A stretch of DNA of 64,000 bases, taken from Pelagibacterium luteolum (GTDB lineage Bacteria; Pseudomonadota; Alphaproteobacteria; Rhizobiales; Devosiaceae). The translations under genes were made by a program, and so were the position numbers. Below are positions 42,525 to 51,900 of the stretch, piece after piece (positions within the stretch are counted from its first letter, which is position 1; every line of letters begins with the position of its first letter). The notes under the pieces were generated by a model. It saw nothing but the letters and a program-made list of their open reading frames with translations, had not been told where the DNA came from and searched no databases. The stretch is taken from contig NZ_FNCS01000009.1 of assembly GCF_900100665.1 (NCBI RefSeq), positions 1 to 64,000 on the forward strand, written 5' to 3'.

Positions 42525-43340
42525 GAGGGCTGGCTCGGCGCGGATGCACGGCTCCACGGCAGGATCCGCGGATTTCGGCCCTTCTATATGCAGTTCAAGC
42601 GGCCGGCGGCCTATCCGGATTTCAGCACCTCGAAGATTGTTACCGACCGCCGCAAGGCGGGGCTGAGCACGATGCCGCGTGCTCTCTACTTCCCGCTGCG
42701 CCAGAAGCGGGAGACGCATCGCGACTTTCAGCACAATGTCCTGTTCCGCTTGCGCGAACGATTGCTCAAGCGCGGGCTGGGCGACGCGGCTTATGTTTGC
42801 CCGCTGTTTCTGGATCGCTCTGCGTACCGGCTCAACATGCATTGGTCCGGTCTCGCGCGGTGGGGGGGCTTATGGCGCCACTATCCCTGGGAGATCGAGG
42901 AGGTGATGCTCGCGGACGGCGGGCATCGGATTCGGTTCGACCGAATGCCGATCTTTGCTGAGCACATCTCTGTGCCACCGCACGCTGTGGTCACCACCGC
43001 GTCGCATAAATACAGCTTTACTGACAGCGGGACCGACCTCTGCTTTCACTCGCCGAAGGCGCTGCCTGATGGATCGATGGACCTGGCAACATTCCTCGAC
43101 AAAGTCTCGGCCGGGTTTCTCGATGGCGGAGAGAAACTGTCTCCCGATGAATCGGACCAAATGCTGAATGAACTGATAGCCGGCGTCGATGGCGATCAGA
43201 AGGCCGCGACGCCGACGTTCCGTCCCGACGGCGAAGATCCCATCGGGCGTTGGTTTTCCTGGGGCGATCATCTGCGCAGCGAATTTGAGATCGAGCAATT
43301 TGCGCTGGTTCGGTGGGAAGACGAGACGGACCTATTCTGA
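42525..43340 (+). CDS. Unknown protein, 5'-truncated by the IS91 fragment
   Basis: An open frame of about 270 residues ending at 43340 with no family I recognise. It contains RGFRPFYMQFKRPAAYPDF, RDFQHNVLFRLRERL and RWFSWGDHLRSEFEIEQF. The frame extends left into sequence that is antisense to the IS91 transposase, so the natural start is lost or the start at 42480 is an accident of the junction. Composition is ordinary and there are no membrane helices. Related genes may occur in defence islands; this is a guess from the neighbours. Confidence 0.55.
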   Translation, partial: EGWLGADARLHGRIRGFRPFYMQFKRPAAYPDFSTSKIVTDRRKAGLSTMPRALYFPLRQKRETHRDFQHNVLFRLRERLLKRGLGDAAYVCPLFLDRSAYRLNMHWSGLARWGGLWRHYPWEIEEVMLADGGHRIRFDRMPIFAEHISVPPHAVVTTASHKYSFTDSGTDLCFHSPKALPDGSMDLATFLDKVSAGFLDGGEKLSPDESDQMLNELIAGVDGDQKAATPTFRPDGEDPIGRWFSWGDHLRSEFEIEQFALVRWEDETDLF

Positions 43341-43672
43341 CGCGGCCGTATACCTGCTTCCATTCGCTAACGCTTACGTCCGGTGCTGCAGCTCCGGATC
43401 GGCCAAGAGACAGCGGAATCTGACCCCAGGGGACGGCAGCTATCCCATGATCGGTCTTCAGAACCAGTCAGTCTGGAATCGGCCCCTATGTCGCCGTTGT
43501 GCCGATGACGGGATCCCCGCGTGGGTGACTAAGAAGGGGTGGTTTGCTGCCCGACCCCTTCCGGGCGGCGGAGCTAGAAAAGCGGCCATACAGGTGGCCG
43601 CCGCCCTTCGACCGTCACGGCCCCGAGGCGGTGGTAAAGGCGCGTATTCGCGGCACGTGATGGCAGACATCG
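43341..43672. other. Gene-free stretch between two unknown genes
   Basis: No gene is supported. Short minus-strand frames (for example 43458-43670) are proline- and arginine-rich and resemble no family. The GC-rich hairpin-prone words (GCCGCCGCCC, GGGCGGCGG) may be degenerate intergenic repeat or the convergent end of both flanking genes. Confidence 0.35.
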
Positions 43673-44761
43673 CTAAGAAGGGCGAACTTGAGAATCCATC
43701 CGTTCTGACAGATCATGAGTCCAAACGTTAAAGAGGCCGCATTTCGAGAGGACTAGAAAGCGCGCAACCTGCTGGACGTTATAGACCTCATAAGGCCCCA
43801 AGCGCGGCGTTTCTTTTCCAAAAGCATGTGCCGCTACGAAATTCCGCAGGTAGCTGCAGGCGTGAATAGCGTCGGGAATGGAGAGTTCGATGTCTCGGAC
43901 TACCTGCCCGTCACCATAGGCCGAGAATCGATCGCGTACCGGCTGAATTGCAAGTTCCGTCTCATCTCCTCTCGCTATCCAATCAACAGTTCTATTCAGA
44001 TCAATCCCGGCCTTTTCCAGCCGTGACGTGATGTCCGTCAAGACTGGTGGATTCCACGTGTATTCCTTGTCCAACCATCGGGGCTTTTCTCGGCTGGAAT
44101 TGATTTGCAGGTTCAACTCCTCAATGGCGGAGAAGGCAAGGTTGATAGCAATGGAGCTGCGCACGTGATCTGAGAACTCGCCGGAATGTTTCTCGAATAT
44201 CTGTCCATAGCGAGGATGTGCTGACCAAGGCGTAATGGCTTCTGTTTCGTAGCTTCTTGCGAGTTTGTGGATCGCATAGACAGTCCGCATATCTGACCAG
44301 GCATTCGCCGCCACTGCAACGCCCACAGGTCTCTCCATTTTGAACGAGAAAAGCTCAAAGAATCCGGTAGTTCGGAAGAGATTTTCGAAGATGCTGGCCC
44401 GCTCAGACTCATCATCTGGTATTTCGAAACCTGAAGGGTTTCCATATTTCTGATCCGGGAACCCTTCAACGATAAGGTCGGCAGCGCGAATGAGTTGGAT
44501 GATGTTGTTGGCTTCGGTTTCCTCAGCCTCCACCATCAACAATTGCCCGTGATTCTCGCCTTCCCCTAGAGCGCCAAATTCCGCCAAGGCGCCCGGTTGC
44601 GAAACTTCGGAATGCCCATTGTTGTAAAACTTAAAGCGCTTGGAAGGATCAGAAATAAAGCTGACTTTCCAACCGGCGCGCTGGCAGAGGGATGCTACCA
44701 ACACTGTTTGCGTTGGTTCAAATACTAGGAAGCTACAAAGGGATGGCACGAACCGCTCCAA
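43673..44761 (-). CDS. Unknown protein beside Gabija genes
   Basis: A 362-residue protein I cannot assign. The only possible start after the upstream stop is TTG 44761, without a good ribosome binding site, so the 5' end may be wrong or lost. It has no signal peptide or membrane helix. The N-terminus (LVASLCQRAGWKVSFISDPSKRF) has an alternating hydrophobic pattern like a nucleotide- or phosphate-binding fold. The middle is rich in Glu/Asp. Codon use looks like real coding sequence with lower GC than the catabolic genes. It lies next to GajA in divergent orientation, so a defence-related role is possible but unproven. Confidence 0.6.
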   Translation of the reverse strand: MERFVPSLCSFLVFEPTQTVLVASLCQRAGWKVSFISDPSKRFKFYNNGHSEVSQPGALAEFGALGEGENHGQLLMVEAEETEANNIIQLIRAADLIVEGFPDQKYGNPSGFEIPDDESERASIFENLFRTTGFFELFSFKMERPVGVAVAANAWSDMRTVYAIHKLARSYETEAITPWSAHPRYGQIFEKHSGEFSDHVRSSIAINLAFSAIEELNLQINSSREKPRWLDKEYTWNPPVLTDITSRLEKAGIDLNRTVDWIARGDETELAIQPVRDRFSAYGDGQVVRDIELSIPDAIHACSYLRNFVAAHAFGKETPRLGPYEVYNVQQVARFLVLSKCGLFNVWTHDLSERMDSQVRPS

Positions 44762-45163
44762 TTTTTCATCCGGGGATCAACATACGCGTTACTGACTCAG
44801 GCCAGCAAGATCATATGGTGCGTACCAATCTGAGCTAATTCGGAGTTGTACCTGCGGCCCAAGCCTCTGCTAACGGTTCGGAGTCGAATTTGATGTTGCC
44901 AGGAAGAAGGGGACAATAGGTTAGACGATGAATTGGCCTATTACGTCGAGGGTCAGGCGCGCTGGGAACGGCCACTTTCGGGAAACTGCCAGAGACGCCG
45001 GCAAGTCCGAAATGTCGGTTCCTGCCGGTGCAGTTTCGCGGCACGCACGGCGACACTGAACGGCTTGGGTTGGAGCGAATATAGCCGGCTGAACAGATGA
45101 GGCGGATCGAACGTCTTTTTGCACTTCGGTTTGACGTCGCTACAGCCGCGACTTAACCTGTAG
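44762..45163. other. Divergent intergenic region before Gabija
   Basis: No gene is supported. It must hold the gajAB promoter and that of the divergent unknown gene. About 44955-45060 is rich in CGGC/GCCG words and resembles the degraded intergenic repeats seen near 48400-48560. No clear operator or small RNA was found. Confidence 0.35.
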
Positions 45164-45178
45164 GTGGGGGGGAATAAT

Positions 45179-46936
45179 GTGCGCGTTGGCTATGTAGAAA
45201 TTGAGAATTTCCGAGGGATCAAGCAACTAAGGTGGGTGCCTGCAGGCGGAGTCAATTGTCTGATCGGCCCAGGAGATTCCTGTAAGACTACTATCTTGGA
45301 TGCTGTCGCCCTGGCGCTTTCACCGCGCCATACCCTGAGCTTCGACGATCTGGATTTCTTTGGAGGCGATTTCAAGAACGCTGCCAAGATTATCGTGACC
45401 TTGACCGATCTTCCGGACGAATTCATTTCAGATTCGGCGTACGCTTCATATTTGCGAGGAATTTCTAACGACGGAAAGGTCGTCGACGAACCCCCATTGC
45501 CCGAGAATGGCCAACTCGCTCTGTCAATCATGCTCAGCATCGACGAGGGGCTCGAGGGAACGTGGACGCTCTGGAATGAACGTGTTGCTGCGGACGATTT
45601 GAAGCAGCGCTCGTTGAGTTATGCCCATAGATCGGCCGTCGCCCCAGCCCGCTTGGGCGTCTATGCTGACCGGCATCTAAGTTGGGGCCGAAATTCCACT
45701 CTGTCTCGTATGAGCGAGGGAGCCGCGGGTACGCAGGACATCCTTGCGCGGGCTGGTCGCCTTGCCCGTAATCATTTTAAGACAGAGGCCGCTGAACTAT
45801 TTAAACTCAGCCTCGAGAATGTGACGCTGGCCGCCAAAAAGGTCGGTCTGGCACTGCCAAGTACGATTGCTGCAGGCCTGGACGTGCAGAACCTGGCCAT
45901 CACCAATGGCAGCATTGCGATCCACGATGGGGAGGTTCCACTCCGAGCGCTGGGTATGGGGTCATCAAGGCTGCTCGTCGCGGCCCTGCAGGATCACTCT
46001 AAGGCATCCTCATGCCTGACTATCATCGATGAAGTCGAGCACGGGCTCGAACCTCACCGTATTGTACGCTTGCTCAAGCATCTAAAATCAAAGGATCGCG
46101 TAAGTCCGCAGGTTTTCATCACATCTCACTCACCCGTTGTAATCCGCGAGCTCAGCGTTCACGACCTGCATATCGTGCGTCGATCCGAGGACGGAGGGGT
46201 GACCGTTCGGCGTGCCGACAAAAAATACAGCAAGCGGGATCCACAGGCGCCCCCTCGTTCGATGCCTGAAGCATATCTGGCTCCCACCGTGCTGATAGGT
46301 GAGGGCAAAACCGAGGTGGGCTTGCTGAAAGGACTGGATGATTATTGGGTCACTCAGCATCTCGACAACCTTGCTTTGAAGGGCATAGCTCTGGCCGACG
46401 GGGGAGGGGTCGACCATGCCCCGGCGCTGGCCGGACAATTTTGCGGCCTGGGTTACCAAGTGGGCTTGTTACTGGATTCTGATCAGGATCCTGCGGACAA
46501 AGAGATTCTGGGCAAGCTGGAGAACGCTGGCGTCAAGGTGTTTCGTTGGGACAGAGATTGTTCCACGGAGGATGTCCTGTTTCGTCAACTGCCCTTGGCC
46601 GCGGTCGAGATGCTCTTCGATTACACCCTAACGTTCCTCGAGCCGGAAGCTATTCTCGACGCAGCCAACAAGCCCCGGCAACCGGATGATTGCTTCAACT
46701 CCATCGAGCAGGTCAGAGCCTGCCTCAACGATGCCACAGTTCTGGACGCCTTAGCCGCGCGGGCGAAGGGCAAGAAGAAAAGGGACAGCGAGGACCTGCA
46801 TGGAGCCTGGTACAAGGACATCGCGAAGGCAGAGCATATAGCGCAAAATATCCTCGGCCCACATCTGCGGGAAGCACACAAAGGAGTGCAGGAAACGGTT
46901 AGCGCTCTTCGGAGCTGGATCGATGGCCATTCCTGA
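45179..46936 (+). CDS. gajA: Gabija protein GajA (OLD family ATPase-TOPRIM nuclease)
   Basis: A 585-residue OLD-family protein. The likely start is GTG 45179, 8 bases after a G-rich site; GTG 45164 is possible. The N-terminal ABC-like ATPase has a Walker A GPGDSCKTT (residues 30-38) with Cys where Gly is usual before the Lys. Walker B is in LTIIDEVEHGLEPH, and an H-loop is in ITSHSPVV. A C-terminal TOPRIM domain has the catalytic acids in LIGEGKTEVGLL, ALADGGG and LLLDSDQDPAD. GajA nicks phage DNA when nucleotide levels fall. It overlaps the gajB gene by 14 bases, the usual Gabija layout. Confidence 0.88.
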   Translation: MRVGYVEIENFRGIKQLRWVPAGGVNCLIGPGDSCKTTILDAVALALSPRHTLSFDDLDFFGGDFKNAAKIIVTLTDLPDEFISDSAYASYLRGISNDGKVVDEPPLPENGQLALSIMLSIDEGLEGTWTLWNERVAADDLKQRSLSYAHRSAVAPARLGVYADRHLSWGRNSTLSRMSEGAAGTQDILARAGRLARNHFKTEAAELFKLSLENVTLAAKKVGLALPSTIAAGLDVQNLAITNGSIAIHDGEVPLRALGMGSSRLLVAALQDHSKASSCLTIIDEVEHGLEPHRIVRLLKHLKSKDRVSPQVFITSHSPVVIRELSVHDLHIVRRSEDGGVTVRRADKKYSKRDPQAPPRSMPEAYLAPTVLIGEGKTEVGLLKGLDDYWVTQHLDNLALKGIALADGGGVDHAPALAGQFCGLGYQVGLLLDSDQDPADKEILGKLENAGVKVFRWDRDCSTEDVLFRQLPLAAVEMLFDYTLTFLEPEAILDAANKPRQPDDCFNSIEQVRACLNDATVLDALAARAKGKKKRDSEDLHGAWYKDIAKAEHIAQNILGPHLREAHKGVQETVSALRSWIDGHS

Positions 46937-48341
46937 GAAGATCCACAAGGCCTTGCAGGCGAAAGCCAATGGCTCGGTTGTGGCACCGGCCGGCTACGGG
47001 AAGACGGAAACCATAGCCGACATCGTCGCGGGAACGTCGGATCGCTGTTTGTTGCTTACCCATACCCTCGCCGGCGTTGACGCGCTTCGAAAGCGCCTCC
47101 GGGAAAAGGGCGTGAGGTCCCACCGTTATCGGCTGGAAACCATTGCCGCCTGGTCGTTGAGGTACGCTGCCGCCTATCCAGTTACTTCAGGCTTCCCTCG
47201 ATTGGCGACGCCGCGGGGACATCAATGGACCACCGTCTACGCTGCCGCGCAGCAGTTGCTCGGGGGGTACACGATCGACCGCGTAATTCAGGCCTCTTAC
47301 GGCCTCATTCTCGTGGATGAGTATCAAGACTGCACCGCTGACCAACACGCAGTCGTGGCATTGTTGTCCAATCTCGTTCCAACCCTCATCTTCGGAGATC
47401 CACTGCAGAGCATTTTCGACTTCGGTGGGGAAGCGACCGTCCGCTGGCAGGTGGACGTGCTGCCGGCGTTCCCCCAAATCGACGAGTTGCGCACGCCCTG
47501 GCGATGGAAAAACAAAGGCAATGATCCTCTTGCTGTATGGCTTGGCACTGTGCGCGACGATCTACAGGCAGGCAGGGCGATCGATTTGCGCAGGGCGCCG
47601 GCTTGCGTCCAAGTGCATCACCTGGACGAACCGAGACGGTTAAGGGCCTTGGAGAGAAAATCCTGCAATCAAGTTAGCCTATCAGACTCCAACCGGCTGG
47701 CTATCATCGCCTCCAAAAGCAGCGAAGAGGTGCGCGCGGCCTTAGCAAAGCGGGTCTATGCGCAAAACGTCGAAACCATTGAATGCAAGGTACTGCAAAG
47801 GGCCTGTTCGAATGTCGAGGCAACGACTGGCATAGATCGCTTAAAAGTCGTGATGCGGTTGCTCCACCAGTCGATTGTCGGCGTGAACCGGACACCCTTC
47901 CTCCGCCGGATAGGCGAAATCCATGGCGGCAAACAGATCCGCAAGCCCCTCACGCCTTCCGAAACCGCAGCCTTGGCGATCATAACGAGTGACAAGTTGG
48001 AGCCGGTCATCGCGCTTCTTGACGAGTTCCGCAAAGGGAGGCGTACGTTCCGCGGAGAACTCATCTTTGCGCTCCGTGAAAGCCTGCAGCTCCGCTGCCT
48101 GCCCGGAAGCCCGTCGCTGCTGGAATGCGCCTGGCATGTGCAGGAACGCCGGCGACATGCCGGCCGACGCCACGGCTATAAGATCGTCACCAGCACTCTC
48201 CTCGCGAAGGGCTTGGAGTATGAGAATTCGGTGGTTTTCCTGACGGAGCCCGCCACGAAGGAAGATATCTATGTCGCTTTGACCCGAGCATCGCGCCGGA
48301 TCGACATTGTAACGGCCGCTCTCGATCTCTCAGCCAAGTGA
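46923..48341 (+). CDS. gajB: Gabija protein GajB (UvrD-like helicase)
   Basis: A 472-residue superfamily 1 helicase-like ATPase. Motif I is APAGYGKTETI (residues 21-31), motif II is ILVDEYQD, motif III is FGDPLQSIF, motif V is LAKGLEYENSVVFL and motif VI is VALTRASRRIDI. The size fits GajB rather than full UvrD (over 700). It starts inside the gajA end and would bind GajA, sensing DNA ends and hydrolysing nucleotides. The pair forms a complete Gabija anti-phage system. Confidence 0.88.
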   Translation: MAIPEKIHKALQAKANGSVVAPAGYGKTETIADIVAGTSDRCLLLTHTLAGVDALRKRLREKGVRSHRYRLETIAAWSLRYAAAYPVTSGFPRLATPRGHQWTTVYAAAQQLLGGYTIDRVIQASYGLILVDEYQDCTADQHAVVALLSNLVPTLIFGDPLQSIFDFGGEATVRWQVDVLPAFPQIDELRTPWRWKNKGNDPLAVWLGTVRDDLQAGRAIDLRRAPACVQVHHLDEPRRLRALERKSCNQVSLSDSNRLAIIASKSSEEVRAALAKRVYAQNVETIECKVLQRACSNVEATTGIDRLKVVMRLLHQSIVGVNRTPFLRRIGEIHGGKQIRKPLTPSETAALAIITSDKLEPVIALLDEFRKGRRTFRGELIFALRESLQLRCLPGSPSLLECAWHVQERRRHAGRRHGYKIVTSTLLAKGLEYENSVVFLTEPATKEDIYVALTRASRRIDIVTAALDLSAK

Positions 48342-48843
48342 CGTCGACTACTACAAGACAGAGTAGTTGTCTAAGGCCGTGAATTATTCAGCCCAGAATC
48401 CGTCGGCCCGATGACGGCCTCCGCTCTGCCGTCCGGCGGGAATCGAACGAACGGCAGGTTCGCGGAGACGACTGAAGCAATCAGAACGGCGACAATGGGG
48501 TCGGAAGCTGAAGGTCGACTTTCTGCAAATGACTCACCAAAACCTGTCGGTGCGGAACAGGCCCGGACGTTGCCTTTCCGCCAGGAACGGCCCCCGCTGA
48601 TCACCGATGAGGACGCAGATCCGACGCCATCGGTTGAGTGCATTCGAAGTCGCTACTTAAAGCGTCGGTGCGATTTTCCATGCTAGATTTTTGATGGGAT
48701 GCGTTTCGGTCAGTTAGTTCTGTCGAACCAGATGTAGCTTCCACTTCTTCATCGCGTTTCGTAACTGCCTTCACCACTGCGGTTTCCCGAAGTGGCTGGT
48801 CGTATGTCGACCAGCCATAGTCCCGGCATTTGGAAAATGCATC
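48342..48843. other. Gene-free stretch between Gabija and oriT
   Basis: No gene is supported. GACTACTAC and GTAGTTGTC around 48345-48371 form a hairpin with one mismatch just after gajB and may be a weak terminator. About 48395-48560 is a GC-rich stretch that looks like degraded intergenic repeat. The minus-strand frame at 48371-48643 has no family resemblance. Confidence 0.35.
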
Positions 48844-48875
48844 TGAGGGCGCGCTTATACGTCGCTGCGCGACGT
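48844..48875 (+). other. oriT: oriT-like transfer origin (Ti/RSF1010 type)
   Basis: GAGGGCGCGCTTATACGTCG is followed by a perfect inverted repeat ACGTCGC-TGC-GCGACGT (48859-48875). From memory, Ti-plasmid oriT has AGGGCGCAATTATACGTCGC and the RSF1010 nick region has AGGGCGCACTTA. The nick should then lie within AGGGCG by analogy. The site is 78 bases upstream of the traA start, a usual place for it. The match is by eye. Confidence 0.72.
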
Positions 48876-48953
48876 GGCCCGGAAGGCTCTGGTGACCGGA
48901 ACACGACCCTGTCTTGGCCAGTCTGTGTGCGCTGCCGCGCCGGGGTGGCGCTA

Positions 48954-51900
48954 ATGGCGATCTATCATTTCGAAAGCCAGATCATCAGCCGCGGCGCCGG
49001 CCGCAGTGCGGTGGCCGTCGCAGCTTATCGCCACGCCGCCAGAATGGCCTTCGAGCGCGAAGGGCAGATGGCTGACTTTTCCAGCAAAAAGAATGTCGCC
49101 CACGCCGAGTTCATGATGCCCGATAACGCCCCCGACTGGCTCAGGGCGATGGCGGCCGATCGGACCGCTTCTCAGATCGCCGAAGCGTTCTGGAACACGG
49201 TCGAGACTTCAGAAGTGCGGGCCGATGCCCAGCTGGCCAAAGAGTTCGTTCTGGCGCTGCCCAGGGAGCTGACGAGGGCCCAGAATATCGCCCTGGTGAG
49301 AGACTTCATCACCGCGCACATGCTCTCGCGCGGCATGGTGGCCGACTGGGTCTATCACGATATCGACGCCAACCCGCATGTGCACATCATGACCACTCTG
49401 CGTCCGCTCACCGAGGATGGGTTTGGCGCCAAGAAGGTGGCGGTTGTCGATCAAAATGGCAATCAGGTGCGTGGTCGGGACGGCAAGATCGTCTACCGGC
49501 TCTGGGCCGGAGACAAGGCTGTCCTTACCCAGATGCGCGAAGCTTGGGCGGCGGTTCAAAATGTCCATCTTGCACGGCACGGCATCGATGCGCGGGTCGA
49601 TCATCGCTCTTACGAGGAGCAGGGGATCGATCTGACCCCGCAGGGCAAGGTGGGGGTGCAAACGCGCAATATCGCCGAAAAGGCCAAAGCCGAAGGGCGC
49701 GCCATCGCGCTCGACCGCATGGCGCTGCACGACCAGCTGCGGCGCGAAAACGCTGCCCGTATTGCCCGGCGTCCCGAGATCGTCATCGATGCGATCGCGC
49801 ACGAAAAGAGTGTCTTTGATCATCGCGATATCGCCAGACATCTCCATCGCTGGATCGATGATGGGACGCAGTTCCAGAACCTGTTTGCGCGCATCATGGC
49901 CAGTCCCGAGCTCGTCATGCTGGCGGCCCAGGGCGTTGATCCCGATACGGGGAAAGTGACGCCCAGCCAGTTTGCCACCCGCGCGATGGTGCGGGTTGAA
50001 GAGACAATGGCCAAACAGGCGCGTCATCTCTCCACTCAAGGCGCATTCAGCGCAGATCGTCGTGTCCGCGATCGTGTACTGGCGTCACATCGTCAACTTT
50101 CCGATGAACAGCGCAACGCCATAGCGCATGTGACCGGTGACGCCCGTTTGGCGTTGATTGTTGGTCGGGCCGGTGCCGGCAAGACGACAATGATGCGCGC
50201 GGCGCGTGAGATCTGGGAAGCATCTGGCTATCGCGTTGTCGGCGGTGCATTGGCTGGCAAGGCAGCCGATGGTTTGCAGACTGAGGCGGGAATCGAAAGC
50301 CGCACGCTTGCCTCCTGGGCACTACAATGGGAGCGGGGGCGTTTAAAGCTCAATGACCGAACCGTCTTCGTTCTCGATGAAGCGGGTATGGTCTCTTCGC
50401 GCCAGATGGCCGACTTCGTTTCCGCTGCCGCCTATGCCGGTGCCAAGCTTGTCCTGGTGGGTGATCCCGATCAGCTACAACCGATCGCTGCAGGGGGTGC
50501 ATTCAGAGCGCTGGCCGACGAGGTCGGGTTTGCCGAACTCTCGACCATTTATCGCCAGCGTAAAGCGTGGATGCGCGACGCATCAATGGCGCTGGCGCGG
50601 GGCAGGGTGGATCAAGCCCTTTCTGCCTATCATGACCGCGGCCACATTATCGAAAGGGCCACAAAGGACGAAGCCATTGCGTCCATGGTGGCCGACTGGG
50701 TCGCCGACTACGTTTCCCATAAGAGCCCGACGCTGATGCTCGCCTTCATGCGCAAGGATGTGGCCCAGCTCAATGCGCTGGCGCGCGAAGCGTTGCGCGA
50801 GACGGGGATGATCGCAGAGGGCGAACCGTTCCTCACGGTCAACGGTCAGCGCAGGTTTGCGGCCGGCGACAGGGTGGTCTTCTTGCAGAACGAAGCCTCC
50901 CTTGGCGTCAAGAACGGCATGTTGGGGCGCGTGGTTGAAGCCGAGCGTGGCAAGATCACGATTGCCGTTGGGGACGGGCAGGGGGCACATCAGGTTCAGA
51001 TCGAACAGCATGTCTATGACCGGATCGATCATGGCTATGCCACCACCATTCACAAAAGCCAGGGGGTCACTGTCGATCGGGTCAAGGTTCTGGTGTCTTC
51101 CCTGTTTGACCGGCATTTGGGCTATGTGGCGCTGACCCGCCATAGGGACGCGGTGCAGCTTTATGCCGGTGCCGATGACTTTAAACCCACAAAGCGCATC
51201 GATCACGCCAAAGGAGTTAGGGGCGTGATTGTCGAGACCGGGCTGGCCAGGGTTCGCCAGGATGCCGATGCCAAACCCACCCCTTATGTCGATCTGCGCG
51301 ATGGGGCGGGCAAGACGCATCGGCTGTGGGGTGTAACGCTGCCCGAGACACTCAAAAGGGCAGGGGCGAGGGTAGGGGACATTGTTACCCTGACACGGAC
51401 AGGCAAAGAGGAGGTGACCGTCAAGGTTCCGGTCACGGATCCCTTACGCGGGGTAAACCGGTTCGACGACAAGACTGTCGAACGCAATGTCTGGGCCGCG
51501 ACCCGGCACGACAACTCTCACCAGGACCGCCCACAGGCCCGCCAACAGACGGCTCAGCCTTCAGACCTGTTCGATCAGCTCGTTGCCTCTCTGTCGCGGT
51601 CGCGGGCCAAGGCGACAAGCCGCGACTTTGCCGGTTCCGCCCTTCACGCTGACGCCGTCGCCTATGCCACAAGACGCGGCCTGGATGGCGCCAGGGTGAT
51701 CACCGCGGCCATACGCAATCAGGCCGACTGGCTCACCAAACAGCGTGAACGCCTGGCCAAGGCAGGCGAGAAACTCGGCGCACTTCTCGAGCGCTTCGGA
51801 TTTCACAAGGTCACCGCTGAGGCAAAGTCTGCTCAGCCTGGCGGTGACGGCCATTGGCTGAGTGGCCGCACGACCTGGACCCACACCATCGCACAGTCCG

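Noticed and set aside
45164-48341. GajA/GajB as a retron or ordinary OLD nuclease with unrelated helicase
   Set aside because: No reverse transcriptase is present, and the 14-base overlap with a short UvrD-like partner is the Gabija arrangement.
48371-48643. Minus-strand 90-codon frame between gajB and oriT
   Set aside because: Ser/Pro/Arg-rich, no recognisable motif, lies on repeat-like sequence.
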